From NCBI GenBank assembly GCA_947625205.1, contig CANQNN010000001.1, positions 1 through 64,000 of the forward strand: DNA of 64,000 nucleotides, read 5' to 3'. The notes under the pieces were generated by a model. That model saw only the letters and a program-made list of their open reading frames with translations, had not been told where the DNA came from and did no database searches. Shown here in pieces: positions 36,201 to 45,253 of this stretch. This DNA is from an uncultured Lachnospiraceae bacterium (lineage in GTDB: Bacteria > Bacillota > Clostridia > Lachnospirales > Lachnospiraceae). The translations under genes and the position numbers were made by a program. Every line of letters starts with the position of its first letter. Position 1 is the stretch's first letter.

Positions 36201-36698
36201 CCGGCGGCAATGTTGTACTATCATATTGATGATCCGGTGGTGGAAGATAACGGAAGCGCAGCGCCGGAAGAAGTGAATGCCAAATTGCTGCAGGAGCTCA
36301 AGATGACCGGATTAGTCAACAAAAATGACGATGCTGTCAGATTGTTAGACCGGGAATTTGACGGAAAATCGGACATTTTGCCTCTGGAGCGGAAAAAAGA
36401 CGGCAATTTTACCGCTTACTCCAGTGTCATAAGTGAAGAAGATCTGAAAACGATATCAAATTATGTAAACCACAAGATTCGGCAGATCGGCAATGAGATA
36501 TTGAGTGGAACCATATCGGTCAATCCATATGAACAGAATGGTGTGCGGGCCTGCACCTACTGCGCGTACAAAAATGTGTGCGGGTATGACGGAAGGACCG
36601 AAGGTTACAGGATGCGTATGCTTCCCAGAATAAGTGACGATGAGGCGATGGCGCTGATGCGTGATGAAGCATCCGAAGTGTCCGGACAGTTACAGTGA
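33231..36698 (+). CDS. addB: ATP-dependent helicase/nuclease subunit B
   Basis: This 1155-residue AddB is the usual size. It has a Walker-type GASGSGKS near the N-terminus (8-15), a C-terminal RecB-type nuclease (LRGRIDRVDT, VKVIDYKSGNR, YGLQLQLVVYM) and iron-sulfur cysteines in CTYCAYKNVCGYD. With AddA it resects double-strand breaks to load RecA and recognises the Chi-like site through its inactive helicase domain. The start codon is GTG 33231, 11 bases after AGGAGG. The stop overlaps the addA frame, and the pair is an operon. Confidence 0.93.
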   Translation: MSLQFYFGASGSGKSRKLHEDMIRAAQNDPETNYLLIVPDQFTMQTQMDLVVEHPRHIIMNIDVLSFARLAHRILEEVGYENVPVLDDTGKSLVLRKVAQQCLDRLQVMGSHLHKIGYIHEVKSAISEFMQYGIGIREMERLSDYARSRGGLYYKLQDLTVLYQAFLDYIHDRFITTEETLDRLREALPKSEIIRDSVIAFDGFTGFTPVQYRVIQELIRLTRKVIVTVTVDDRENPYQPDGEHRLFHLSKKTVADLRKYARQIEAAEDKPVWCAERIAGRLPRFAHNPELSHMECNLFRYPSDVYDGEVNCLHLSEASTPREEVRQTCIAIRRLLADAEEKGENLYYRDIAVVTGDMETYGNAIEEEFARFGIPIYLDRTRGILRNPFAEYIRSALQIVLKDFSYESVFHYLRTGMTGFEPGDIDRLENYIRRFGIRSRKRWSSIFIYKEDDAEGEEASLLRLEKYNSMREKLLEQLSPLLEPAQTAGDMVRKLYDFLVLNDLQQKLAHYERQFKEEGDPARAKEYGQIYALVIDLLDQIYELLSDEKMELREFADILDSGLAEISVGTIPQNVDRVLIGDIERTRLKQVRILFFLGINDGNIPKGADKGGIISDIDREFLKESDLELAPTPRQQMYIQRLYLYLNMTKPSEQLYLSYARVDGSGHSIRPAYLVELVRKMYPSLKLELPETYSVAQQVVCGPDGIGVMADMLREYAGGRMNGESARQMYSFYHSYQSLPEYRDIVERLVETAFYRYRDTPLSKMVTRALYGTVLHNSVSRLEKYAACAYAHFLQYGLALKERGDYSFEDVDMGNVFHSVLELFAGKLEEKGYTWFDFPKEAAGPLVAEVVEAYAAVYGGTILYSSARNKYLLKRITRIMTRTVLTLQEQLKRGSFVPERFEVSFSVLEDLDALNIALNDQEKMRLRGRIDRVDTCEDNDTVYVKVIDYKSGNRRFDLAALYYGLQLQLVVYMNAAVEMEQKKHPDKTVVPAAMLYYHIDDPVVEDNGSAAPEEVNAKLLQELKMTGLVNKNDDAVRLLDREFDGKSDILPLERKKDGNFTAYSSVISEEDLKTISNYVNHKIRQIGNEILSGTISVNPYEQNGVRACTYCAYKNVCGYDGRTEGYRMRMLPRISDDEAMALMRDEASEVSGQLQ

Positions 36699-36718
36699 CG
36701 CCGGAGGAAAGGATCATC

Positions 36719-39700
36719 ATGGGTATTTCTTTCACAGACAAACAACAGCATATCATTGATGCAAGGGGCCGCAATCTGCTTGTGTCCGCCGCCGCCGGGT
36801 CGGGGAAGACCGCAGTGCTGACCGAACGCATTGTGAAGATGGTGAGCGATCCGGAACATCCTGTGGATATAGATAGACTGTTGGTGGTGACGTTCACTAA
36901 CGCCGCCGCCGCCGAGATGCGGGAGAGGATCGGCGATGCGCTGGCCGACAGGCTTGCGGCCGATCCGGAGAACGAGCATCTGCAGAGACAGAGCGCTTTG
37001 CTGCACAATGCAAAGATCACGACGATAGACAGCTTCTGCCTCTTTATACTTCGCAATCAGTTTTATACTATAGGTCTGGATCCCGGTTTCCGTATCGCCG
37101 AGGAAGGGGAAGATAAACTGCTCCGGCAGGAGGTGCTGGAGGCCGTGCTGGAAGACTGTTATGCCGCCGGCGATCCGGCGTTTCTGAACTGTATGGAATA
37201 TTTCAGTACGGGCAGCAGAGACAGCGCGGTGGAGGAGATCGTGCGCAAGTTCTATGATTTCGCCATGAGTACGCCGTTCCCTGAACGGTGGCTTGCAGAG
37301 AGGAAGAAGGATTACTGTGTCCGGCCGGACGGAGCGGGAGACGGCGGATATGCATTTGAACGCATCCCGTGGGTCGGGAATATGATGCGGCGGACAGGTC
37401 TTGTGCTTGAAGAATGTGCCAGGAAGCTGGACGGAGCCGTGCATATGGCGCAGGAACCTGACGGACCCTATATGTATGGAGAGATCCTGGAGTGTGAGCT
37501 GGAGGCGGTGCGGGCTCTCGGGGATAAGTGCAAGGAGAGTTATGATGCGCTGTATGCCGCGTTCGGGGCGCTTTGCTTTGAACGTCTGCCGTCCAGGAAA
37601 GACGATGCGGTCAGCACCGTCAAAAGGGAGATCGTCAGGAATATCCGAACGGAGGTCAAAGACTGCCTGAATGATATCCGGCAGAAATTTTTCTTTGAGA
37701 GCAGGGAACAGGCCGTGCAGAAGATGGAGGCGTGCGGCGCCGCTGTGTCTGCGCTTGTTGATCTGACGATCGCCTTCAAGGAGGCGTATGATCAGAAGAA
37801 ACGTGACAAAAAGATTCTTGATTTTGATGATGTGGAGCATTTTGCGCTGTCCGTACTGACACAGGTCGATGAAGAAGGCCGGTGTGTGCCGACGCAGACA
37901 GCGCTTGAATATCGGAGCCATTTTCATGAGATACTCATAGACGAGTATCAGGACAGCAATCTTGTCCAGGAGTATATTCTTTCCTGTATTTCCGGAGAGC
38001 AGGAAGGGCGGTATAACCGTTTTATGGTAGGCGATGTGAAGCAGAGTATCTATAAGTTTCGTCTTGCAAGGCCTGAGCTTTTTCTGGAGAAGTACGAGGC
38101 ATATGAGCAGCAGGAGACGGCTGAAAAAATCGACCTGCACCAGAACTTCCGAAGCCGTAGACAGGTGCTTAACAGCGTTAATACCGTGTTTGAGCAGATT
38201 ATGTGTAAAGAGATCGGCGGTATCGCGTATGACGATCTGGCGGCGCTCCATGAGGGGGCGGTCTATCCGGAACAGACGGAACAGAAGGCGAACGATACGG
38301 AGCTTCTGCTTTTCCGGACCGGTGAGAAGCCGGAAGAGATGTCTGCCAAAGAACAGGAGGCGTACGGAGTCGCCGCAAAGATCAAAGAGCTGATGCGCGG
38401 ATTTAAAGTGACGGATAAGGCGCGCGGGGAGCTTCGCGCACTTTCCTATCGCGATATCGTGATCCTGCTCCGCACTGTATCCGGATGGGATGAGATCTTC
38501 AGAAAGGCGCTTGAAGAAGAAGGCATCCCCGTCCATATGACTTCCCGTACAGGCTATTTTGAAGCGGGCGAGGTACAGGAGCTGCTGCAATTTTTAAGAG
38601 TGCTGGACAATCCCCTTCAGGATATACCGCTGTACGGCGTGCTGCATACATATCTGGGCGGATTCACGGAGGAGGAGATCGCGCTGGTGCGGGCGGCTTT
38701 TCCCCGGAAAAAGTATCTCTACGATGCAATGAAAATGTGCGTGGCGGCCGGACAGCCCGCCGCAACGGATGACGGTGCGGCAGAGGGAGCTTCTCTTGCT
38801 GTGCCGGATGCGCTGACCGGAAAGATAGAAGCGTTTCTGCAACGGATTGACCGTTACCGCAAGCTGGCATCCTTTCTTTCCGTGCAGGAGCTGTTACAGA
38901 CTATCCTCAGGGAGACGGGGTATCTGTATCATGTGACGGCAAAACCGGAGGGCAGTAAACGGCGCGCCAACGTGGAAATGCTGCTCGTCAAAGCGGCCGA
39001 TTACGAGCGGACGAGTTATTTCGGGCTGTATCATTTCCTGCGCTATATCGAACAGCTGGAAAAATATGAAGTGGATTACGGAGAGGCGGGTCTTCAGGAT
39101 GAAAACGCGGATGTGGTGCGTATCATGAGCATCCATAAGAGCAAAGGACTGGAGTTTCCTGTCTGCTTTGTGTCGGGACTTGCCAAAGGATTTCAGATGC
39201 GGGATAGCAGCGGACATATAGTGCTTGACATAGATGAAGGAGTCGGCGTGGACTATGTGAATCCCGTGATGCGCACCCGCAGCGGCGATCTGCGCAAAAA
39301 TGTGATCGCAGAGAAAATCAGGGAGGACAATCTGGCGGAAGAAATGCGCGTACTGTATGTGGCGATGACCAGAGCAAAGGAAAAACTGATCCTGACGGGG
39401 ACTGTGAAATCTCCGGATAAGACAGTGACTTCGCTTCTGCCCCTAAGCCGCCAGGACAGGACGCCTCTGCCCTATGACGTTCTGCTTGGTGCGGGCTGCT
39501 ATCTGGACCTGATTCTGGCGGCGTTGTCCCGAAACAATTGTATGGACAAAGTGTATGAGGAATGCGGGATGCCGGCTGCCGCAGAGAATCCCCTGTATGC
39601 GCGGGATATGAATATACAGGTGGTTCTGTCCGGCTGGGAAGAAATGGCGGAGGATAAGCTGGAGGAAGCCGTGCGCATGGAGGAGGCAAAGCGCCGACTG

Positions 39701-40471
39701 ATCCTGTCCGATGCGGCAAAGGATACGGATTCGGAACTTATGACAAGACTGTCAGATAATTTTACCTATCAGTATCCGCATGAGAATCTGAAGAATCTGT
39801 ATACAAAGACGACCGTGTCGGAATTAAAGATGGCGGGAATGCGGGAAGAAACCGATTTTTCTTTCAAACTGTATGAGGAGGAAACCGTGGTGCCATATCT
39901 GCCTGCATTTATAGAAAAAGATGAAAGTGTCAGCGGCTCCATGCGGGGCAGCGCGTTTCATAAAGTGCTGGAATTGTTTGATTTTGCCAGACTTACTAAA
40001 GAGATCAGCAAAGATACAAAGGCTGCCACAGCGCTGCTAGAGGAACAGCTTACGGATATGCGGCGCGAGGGACGGCTGTCGGCGGATTATTATGCGTTGA
40101 TTTCTGTCCCCCGGATCGTGAAGTTCTTGACATGCCAGACAGCGGTCAGAATGGGGGAAGCGGCAAGGAAAGGCAGGCTGTATAAGGAACAGCCCTTTGT
40201 GCTGGGGCTTTCGGCAAACCGCCTGAACGATGGATTCCCTGACAGTGAAACAGTGCTTATACAGGGAATCATCGACGTTTTCTTTGAGGAAGACGGCCGT
40301 TATGTACTGCTCGACTACAAGACGGACGCCGTAGAGACGGCGCAGGAGCTTATAAAACGATACCACGTGCAGCTTGATTATTATGCGGAAGCATTGGAAC
40401 AGGCTTTCGGGCACCGGGAGACAGAGAAGATACTTTATTCCTTTAAGCTCGGTGAAGAAATAAGACTGTAA
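36719..40471 (+). CDS. addA: ATP-dependent helicase/nuclease subunit A
   Basis: This 1250-residue UvrD/Rep-type helicase is fused to a RecB-family nuclease. It shows Walker A SAAAGSGKTAVLTER (23-37), EILIDEYQDSNLVQ (motif II), DLHQNFRSRRQVL, IMSIHKSKGLEFPVCFV and VAMTRAKEKLIL. The C-terminal nuclease shows RGSAFHKVLE and VLLDYKTDAVE. It is the motor of AddAB break resection. ATG 36719 follows GGAGGAAAGG; an overlapping GTG at 36695 is a less likely start. A terminator shared with the convergent Xre gene ends the operon. Confidence 0.94.
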   Translation: MGISFTDKQQHIIDARGRNLLVSAAAGSGKTAVLTERIVKMVSDPEHPVDIDRLLVVTFTNAAAAEMRERIGDALADRLAADPENEHLQRQSALLHNAKITTIDSFCLFILRNQFYTIGLDPGFRIAEEGEDKLLRQEVLEAVLEDCYAAGDPAFLNCMEYFSTGSRDSAVEEIVRKFYDFAMSTPFPERWLAERKKDYCVRPDGAGDGGYAFERIPWVGNMMRRTGLVLEECARKLDGAVHMAQEPDGPYMYGEILECELEAVRALGDKCKESYDALYAAFGALCFERLPSRKDDAVSTVKREIVRNIRTEVKDCLNDIRQKFFFESREQAVQKMEACGAAVSALVDLTIAFKEAYDQKKRDKKILDFDDVEHFALSVLTQVDEEGRCVPTQTALEYRSHFHEILIDEYQDSNLVQEYILSCISGEQEGRYNRFMVGDVKQSIYKFRLARPELFLEKYEAYEQQETAEKIDLHQNFRSRRQVLNSVNTVFEQIMCKEIGGIAYDDLAALHEGAVYPEQTEQKANDTELLLFRTGEKPEEMSAKEQEAYGVAAKIKELMRGFKVTDKARGELRALSYRDIVILLRTVSGWDEIFRKALEEEGIPVHMTSRTGYFEAGEVQELLQFLRVLDNPLQDIPLYGVLHTYLGGFTEEEIALVRAAFPRKKYLYDAMKMCVAAGQPAATDDGAAEGASLAVPDALTGKIEAFLQRIDRYRKLASFLSVQELLQTILRETGYLYHVTAKPEGSKRRANVEMLLVKAADYERTSYFGLYHFLRYIEQLEKYEVDYGEAGLQDENADVVRIMSIHKSKGLEFPVCFVSGLAKGFQMRDSSGHIVLDIDEGVGVDYVNPVMRTRSGDLRKNVIAEKIREDNLAEEMRVLYVAMTRAKEKLILTGTVKSPDKTVTSLLPLSRQDRTPLPYDVLLGAGCYLDLILAALSRNNCMDKVYEECGMPAAAENPLYARDMNIQVVLSGWEEMAEDKLEEAVRMEEAKRRLILSDAAKDTDSELMTRLSDNFTYQYPHENLKNLYTKTTVSELKMAGMREETDFSFKLYEEETVVPYLPAFIEKDESVSGSMRGSAFHKVLELFDFARLTKEISKDTKAATALLEEQLTDMRREGRLSADYYALISVPRIVKFLTCQTAVRMGEAARKGRLYKEQPFVLGLSANRLNDGFPDSETVLIQGIIDVFFEEDGRYVLLDYKTDAVETAQELIKRYHVQLDYYAEALEQAFGHRETEKILYSFKLGEEIRL

Positions 40472-40486
40472 CTGCAGATGAAAGAT

Positions 40487-40515
40487 ACGCCGGCGCGTCA
40501 GTGCGCCGGCGTTTT
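40487..40515. terminator. Terminator after addA, overlapping Xre gene end
   Basis: ACGCCGGCGC pairs with GCGCCGGCGT around GTCAGT, then TTT on the + strand. The stop codon of the convergent Xre gene lies in the loop. Confidence 0.85.
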
Positions 40516-40947
40516 GCTTTGCCGTTTGATCTTCATAAAGGCAAGAATATCATTCTGGTCTCTTGCATCCAGCAAAGAATAATAATAGAGAAACTGCTTT
40601 TCATGACGGTTAAGATTCCGGAATTTTTGAGCATTCTCAGGCGCATTTATGTATGCAAGAAAGGAATCCAGCTCATCAGGCGTGTTACAGCTGCCCTGCG
40701 TATTTATTTCGGACGTAACGTCATCCTTGATCTTGTAGGTGACTGCAAGATCAAGAAATTTCTCTACGGGAATGCCGTACAGTCTGGCAAGGTTATACAG
40801 GGAATTGACAGGAGGATTGATCCGCCCTGTTTCATAGTGGGAATAGGCCTGTCTGGTAATGTTCAGGTGGAAAGCCACAAATTCCTGGGAATAATTATAT
40901 GATTTGCGCAGCTGTTTTAAATATTGCTCCAAGGTTAATTCTTTCAT
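40498..40947 (-). CDS. Xre family transcriptional regulator
   Basis: This 149-residue protein has an N-terminal Cro/CI-type helix-turn-helix (LEQYLKQLRKSYNYSQEFVAFHL, NITRQAYSHYETGRINPPVN; about residues 6-55). A C-terminal helical part of unknown function contains FRNLNRHEKQFLYYYSLLDARDQNDIL. It is divergent from the secreted-protein gene at 41218, with a promoter and stem-loops between them, so that gene is a plausible target. ATG 40947 has only a weak ribosome site (GAAGAA). Confidence 0.85.
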   Translation of the reverse strand: MKELTLEQYLKQLRKSYNYSQEFVAFHLNITRQAYSHYETGRINPPVNSLYNLARLYGIPVEKFLDLAVTYKIKDDVTSEINTQGSCNTPDELDSFLAYINAPENAQKFRNLNRHEKQFLYYYSLLDARDQNDILAFMKIKRQSKTPAH

Positions 40948-41038
40948 TTCTTCACACTATCTGCTTAATCAGCTTACGGAATCGGCGGGAGGAATATCGT
41001 GCAAATGGGTTCCTTTTTATATTACCTCAAAAAAATAC

Positions 41039-41152
41039 TTGAAAATATATTGATGATAGCATATAATCATCGTAGTGCAACTGAGAGTTGCATAATAGGT
41101 CTGGTCAATAAAGGCCTATAATATGATAAATGGCGGTTTGTTCGGGGGGGGG
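41039..41152 (+). promoter_or_regulatory. Promoter and structured leader with a poly-G run
   Basis: TTGAAA (41039-41044) and TATAAT (41062-41067) have a 17-base spacer. The leader then holds a perfect hairpin TGCAACT-GAG-AGTTGCA (41077-41093) and a second TATAAT (41117-41122) without a good -35. A run of nine G (41144-41152) follows, 65 bases before the ATG. The hairpin could also be an operator for the divergent Xre protein. Confidence 0.65.
41144..41152 (+). repeat. Run of 9 G in the leader of the secreted-protein gene
   Basis: Nine G lie between the promoter region and the ribosome site of the gene at 41218. Length change would alter promoter spacing from the inner TATAAT or the leader fold, not a reading frame. 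Confidence 0.85.
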
Positions 41153-41217
41153 ATTTTCGGGATTCTTTACCCGGACATTTCTTTTTCCCGGACCGCAAAT
41201 AAAACAAGGAGGAGAGA

Positions 41218-41880
41218 ATGATGAAAACAAGTATCATCAAAAAGCTGATGATGGGTGCGCTGACGGCATCTCTGGCGATGGCGCCTGTAATGGGCGTGTC
41301 CGCAACGACTGGCGGTACGACTGGCGGTAATACCCAAAGCGTTGTCGCACAGGCTGTTGCAGAGATGACGGAAAATGCGGTTGAGACCGTGGCAGAGATT
41401 CCCACCACCAGTTCTGTAGCCGGTGTTAATACCACCGTAGCAGGTGTTTATCTGGCTCAGAAAGTAAACGGTACTGCGGTTACCACGCCGGCAGCATCGA
41501 TCGCGCAGGGTTACGGTCTTGCGGAAGGAGAGAAGGCGGTTGCCAAATTCTCCGACATGGATCCCAAGAAGAGCTATCTGGCGAAACAGTGCATGGACGT
41601 TGCAGCGGCTTCTCAGGGTGCGGTCGTAGGTCCTATGCTGAACATTGAGTTCGGCAAGATGTCAGGCGGTAAGTATAGTCTGCTTCCTACGGACGGCGCT
41701 GAGATCAGAATCTCTGTGGGTCTTCCCAAGAATTTTGTGCAGAACGGCAGCACATATGCGGTGATTCGTGTACGTGCGGGCGGCGTAGTATCTATTCTCA
41801 AGGATGTGGATGATAATCCCAACACTGTTACATTTGATACTACCGGCGGCGCCGGCGCATATGCTTTTATCAAGTATTAA
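41218..41880 (+). CDS. Secreted protein of unknown function
   Basis: This 220-residue protein has a signal peptide (basic start, SLAMAPVMGVSA with likely cleavage at about residue 30) and a Thr/Gly-rich stretch (TTGGTTGGNT). A compact, cysteine-poor domain ends VTFDTTGGAGAYAFIKY, probably beta-rich. No anchor, catalytic motif or known family was recognised. AGGAGG at 41207-41212 could serve ATG 41218 or ATG 41221. It is preceded by an Xre gene and a poly-G leader and followed by membrane glycosyltransferase-like genes, so a surface role is plausible. Confidence 0.75.
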   Translation: MMKTSIIKKLMMGALTASLAMAPVMGVSATTGGTTGGNTQSVVAQAVAEMTENAVETVAEIPTTSSVAGVNTTVAGVYLAQKVNGTAVTTPAASIAQGYGLAEGEKAVAKFSDMDPKKSYLAKQCMDVAAASQGAVVGPMLNIEFGKMSGGKYSLLPTDGAEIRISVGLPKNFVQNGSTYAVIRVRAGGVVSILKDVDDNPNTVTFDTTGGAGAYAFIKY

Positions 41881-41973
41881 TGTAAGAGCAGATGACTGTT
41901 TCAAACCATGCTGCGGTTCGATGTGTGGGCTGCAGCATTGGAACAGTCATAGGGTCGGAAAGCAGAAGGCAGT

Positions 41974-43689
41974 ATGAAAGCGAGAGTAGACAAATATGCG
42001 TTATGGACCCTTCTGGTGATTCCCTGCATTTTTATGTACGGGATACGAAGGATTTACGGATTCAGCCTCTATCCCGATGAATTCGGATATTGGGCCAGTG
42101 CTGCTGCGATGGCGGGATATGACTGGTCGGAGGTGGCGTCTTTAGGATCCTATTACTCTTTCGGCTATAGCCTGATATTATTTCCGATCCTTAAGATGTT
42201 CGGCGGGGGCGTTATGGCATATCGGGCGGCTATTGTTATCAATATGCTGTTAATGTGTGCCAGTCTGTTTCTGATCGAACGCATTGTACAGAAGATTTTT
42301 CCAGATATCACAACAGAAATAGGATTTCTGCTTGGGGGAGCGGCAGTCCTGTATCCTGCATGGATCTATTATATGCAGATGACTATGTCGGAAGCCGTTC
42401 TTTTTTTTATGTTCGTTTTGGATGTGTACCTCATCCTGGACTATATGGAGCGGCGGAAAACACGGACAGCGGTAGGTCTGGCGGTTTGTCTGGTTTATGG
42501 CTATTGTGTCCATATGCGCACGGTTGGGATCGTGGTAGCCGCTGTATTGACACTGCTGTGCCGGTTGATTTTTGGCAAAGGCAAAAAAAGAGGGATTGCA
42601 ATCTGCTTCATCGTGCTACTGGGGGCCGGAGCGATCGCTTTGTGGTTGAAAGACAGAACCGTTACAAAAGTCTATACGCAGGCGGCAACGGAAACACTGG
42701 CGGTTAATGATTATGGCGGACAGATAGGTAAATTTGACAGGATATTTACCTTGCCGGGAATGTGGCTTCTGGTCAAAGAAGTGGCAGGGAAACTGTATTA
42801 TCTGGGCCTTTCGAGTTTCGGTATGTTCTACTGGGGACTGGCATGGTGCTTAAGAGAGAGCGTGCGTCTGATAGTCGATGTTTTTAAGAAGAAGGAAGCG
42901 GGTGTTTCTGAATGGACGGCGTTGTTCCTGTTTCTCTCCGTGGCGGGGCAGACGATGATAAGCAGTATCTTTACATATGGCGCGGTCAAGATCGATGGGC
43001 TGATATATGGCAGATATAACGAACTGTTGGTGCCGGTGATGATAGCGGTCGGGTTGGCGGTGATGCTGCGGAGCAGATATCTGATCCCTGTGACGGTATT
43101 GGCGGGGACGGTCCTGGGCGGATTGACACCGCCCCTGTTAAAGGAGATTCGGAGTAGGAACTTAAGCGGTATCAGAGGATGGCATGTTCCGGGCATTAGT
43201 TATCTTCTACCGGAGACAGATACCAATGTAGGAGCTTTCTTTCGGAGTACATGGTTTCTATGCTTTGGGATGATGCTTCTGGTGTGCGCTTGTGTGTGGT
43301 TCTGCGGACGGTATAAGAATATGTGCTGGCTCCTGTCGGTGGTGTTGGTATCGGAAATCGTCGCAGGACTGCAGATTAGTGATCATTATACCTATACAAC
43401 AAATTTTGCAATATATCGGGATCTGATGATCTCGGATAAGATAGAGGAATATGACTCGGAGGACACGGCCATATGGTATCTGGATGAGGGCGCAGAGCCA
43501 TTTGTAGATTTTGTGCAGATGCAGATTCCCGACCGGTCGATTCATGTGATCCATCCGGAAGATTTGACGGATGCAGATCTGTCCTCCGGTATGGTGATCA
43601 CTGTGTTGGAAACCGGGTATAGCTACAGGCTGGAAGCGATGTTTCATGAGAAAATAACGGCAAATTCTTTTTGCCTTTACTATAACTGA
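41974..43689 (+). CDS. Polytopic membrane protein, GT-C glycosyltransferase-like
   Basis: This 571-residue protein has about eleven to thirteen membrane segments. An acidic pair stands in the first outer loop (YPDEFGYW, Asp35-Glu36), the place where GT-C glycosyltransferases using polyprenyl-phosphate sugars keep their catalytic acid. The following WASAAAMAGYDWSEV and YYSFGYSLILFPIL are closely matched in the protein encoded at 54965. It probably transfers a sugar outside the membrane, and could instead be a polymerase-like protein. It stands four to ten bases before a GT2 gene that could make the lipid-linked sugar. Confidence 0.7.
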   Translation: MKARVDKYALWTLLVIPCIFMYGIRRIYGFSLYPDEFGYWASAAAMAGYDWSEVASLGSYYSFGYSLILFPILKMFGGGVMAYRAAIVINMLLMCASLFLIERIVQKIFPDITTEIGFLLGGAAVLYPAWIYYMQMTMSEAVLFFMFVLDVYLILDYMERRKTRTAVGLAVCLVYGYCVHMRTVGIVVAAVLTLLCRLIFGKGKKRGIAICFIVLLGAGAIALWLKDRTVTKVYTQAATETLAVNDYGGQIGKFDRIFTLPGMWLLVKEVAGKLYYLGLSSFGMFYWGLAWCLRESVRLIVDVFKKKEAGVSEWTALFLFLSVAGQTMISSIFTYGAVKIDGLIYGRYNELLVPVMIAVGLAVMLRSRYLIPVTVLAGTVLGGLTPPLLKEIRSRNLSGIRGWHVPGISYLLPETDTNVGAFFRSTWFLCFGMMLLVCACVWFCGRYKNMCWLLSVVLVSEIVAGLQISDHYTYTTNFAIYRDLMISDKIEEYDSEDTAIWYLDEGAEPFVDFVQMQIPDRSIHVIHPEDLTDADLSSGMVITVLETGYSYRLEAMFHEKITANSFCLYYN

Positions 43690-43698
43690 GGGATGCTT

Positions 43699-44673
43699 AT
43701 GAAGCTGATTATTCAGATTCCCTGCTATAACGAGGCGCAGACATTGGAGGTCGCTCTGAACGATCTGCCGCGTAAGCTTGACGGGATCGATACAATAGAA
43801 TATCTGATCATCAATGACGGCAGCGCGGACAACACCGTGGAAGTAGCTAAGAAGTGGGGCGTTCATCACATCGTCAACTTTAAGCAGAATAAAGGGCTGG
43901 CTAAGGGATTTATGGCGGGGCTGGACGGATGTCTTAGGAACGGTGCGGACATTATTGTGAATACCGATGCGGATAACCAGTATTGCGCGGAGGATATCGA
44001 GACGCTGATCAGGCCGATCTTAACGGGTGAGGCAGATATGGTTATAGGCGCGCGTCCCATTGACGAGACCGAGCACTTTTCTTTCATTAAGAAGAAATTG
44101 CAGCATTTGGGAAGCTGGGCGGTGCGGAGAGCTTCTAATACAGATATTCCCGATGCTCCCAGCGGATTTCGGGCTCTTTCCCGTGAGGCTGCCATGCGGA
44201 TCAATGTGGTCAACGATTATACTTACACATTAGAAACCATTGTTCAGGCCGGCAGGGAGAAGATACCAATCACAAGCGTCCCCATCCGCACCAATGCGGA
44301 GTTACGGCCTTCTAGGCTGTTTCATAGTATCTGGGGTTATGTGAAGAAGAGCATGATCACGATACTGCGCGCGTACATGATGTACAAGCCGCTCAAAAGC
44401 TTTACTTATCTGGCAAGTATTCCCACGGCAATAGGACTGCTGATAGGGTTTAGGTTTCTGTATTATATGGCATCGGGAAACTCCGCAGGCCATATACAGT
44501 CGCTGATCTTGGGATGCACCCTGATTATTGTCGGATTTTTGACCTTGATGATCGGTTTGGTGGCGGATGTGATTGCTGCCAACAGGAAACTTCTGCAAGA
44601 TACCCAGTATCATGTAAGAAGAGCTGAGTATGAGGCACTGTATCAGCAGCGGGAAACGGTGCGAAATTTATAG
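43699..44673 (+). CDS. GT2 glycosyltransferase with C-terminal membrane segments
   Basis: This 324-residue enzyme of the polyprenyl-phosphate-sugar synthase type has an N-terminal GT-A domain with QIPCYNEAQTLEVAL, LIINDGSADNTVEVA and the metal-binding NTDADNQY. Two membrane helices lie near the C-terminus (about residues 238-258 and 270-292). It probably loads a sugar on a lipid phosphate at the inner face, for use by GT-C proteins such as that encoded at 41974. ATG 43699 follows GAGGG; ATG 43693 is an alternative. Confidence 0.88.
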   Translation: MKLIIQIPCYNEAQTLEVALNDLPRKLDGIDTIEYLIINDGSADNTVEVAKKWGVHHIVNFKQNKGLAKGFMAGLDGCLRNGADIIVNTDADNQYCAEDIETLIRPILTGEADMVIGARPIDETEHFSFIKKKLQHLGSWAVRRASNTDIPDAPSGFRALSREAAMRINVVNDYTYTLETIVQAGREKIPITSVPIRTNAELRPSRLFHSIWGYVKKSMITILRAYMMYKPLKSFTYLASIPTAIGLLIGFRFLYYMASGNSAGHIQSLILGCTLIIVGFLTLMIGLVADVIAANRKLLQDTQYHVRRAEYEALYQQRETVRNL

Positions 44674-44751
44674 AAATGCAGATGTGCCAAGTGAATCCGC
44701 ATGGTGAACAACGTACGTTGACAATTTCATATCTTACATGGGGAACTATGC

Positions 44752-44780
44752 TTGCAATTCTCCTTTGGATGTGGTAGAGT
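44752..44780 (+). promoter_or_regulatory. Promoter of the coiled-coil gene
   Basis: TTGCAA (44752-44757) and TAGAGT (44775-44780) have a 17-base spacer. A GGCGGAA...TTCCGCC hairpin (44893-44915) lies in the leader. Confidence 0.5.
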
Positions 44781-44940
44781 TAGAGCATGAAATTCATTCC
44801 CGCACAGTTAGATTCTGAGTTCAGATGTGCGGTGCACCGGTTGTCTCGGTGTCCGGCTTTTCGCCAAGATTTCATACTATAATTACGAATATGGCGGAAA
44901 GAGATTTCTTCCGCCGCACACAACCAGAGGAGGAAAGAAA

Positions 44941-45216
44941 ATGGTAGACAGAGAAATGCTCTCGGCAATAGAGGAATTGCTGGACAGGAAATTGGAAGAG
45001 AAATTAGACCAGAAACTGGATCAGAAGTTTGATGAAAAGCTGCAGCCGATATATGCCAGGTTGGACAGGCTGGAAGCGGATATGCAGTATGTCAAGGTGG
45101 TGCAGCTGGAAAACAACGTGATACCCAGGCTTACTGCCATAGAGTCCTGCTATCTGGACACGTATCACAGGTATTTGGAGCGGCACAATAAGGAGCTGCA
45201 GAGCGTGACGGGATAA
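44941..45216 (+). CDS. Small coiled-coil protein
   Basis: This 91-residue charged protein is nearly all helix, with heptads in EELLDRKLEEKLDQKLDQKF and a continuing coil through RLDRLEADMQYVKVVQLE. It has no signal or membrane segment. Similar short DUF-type coiled coils are common in Lachnospiraceae, but I can assign no function. ATG 44941 follows AGGAGGAAAG; the frame extends upstream without a second ribosome site. The gene has its own likely promoter and terminator and is enclosed by the 26-bp inverted repeats. Confidence 0.75.
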   Translation: MVDREMLSAIEELLDRKLEEKLDQKLDQKFDEKLQPIYARLDRLEADMQYVKVVQLENNVIPRLTAIESCYLDTYHRYLERHNKELQSVTG

Positions 45217-45253
45217 GAACGTTAGATAAATAAAATAAAGAAGTAACAAAGTG

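Noticed and set aside
36605-38590. 661-codon open frame on the minus strand
   Set aside because: It lies wholly antisense to addB/addA, has no ribosome site and no recognisable family. It results from codon bias of the real genes.
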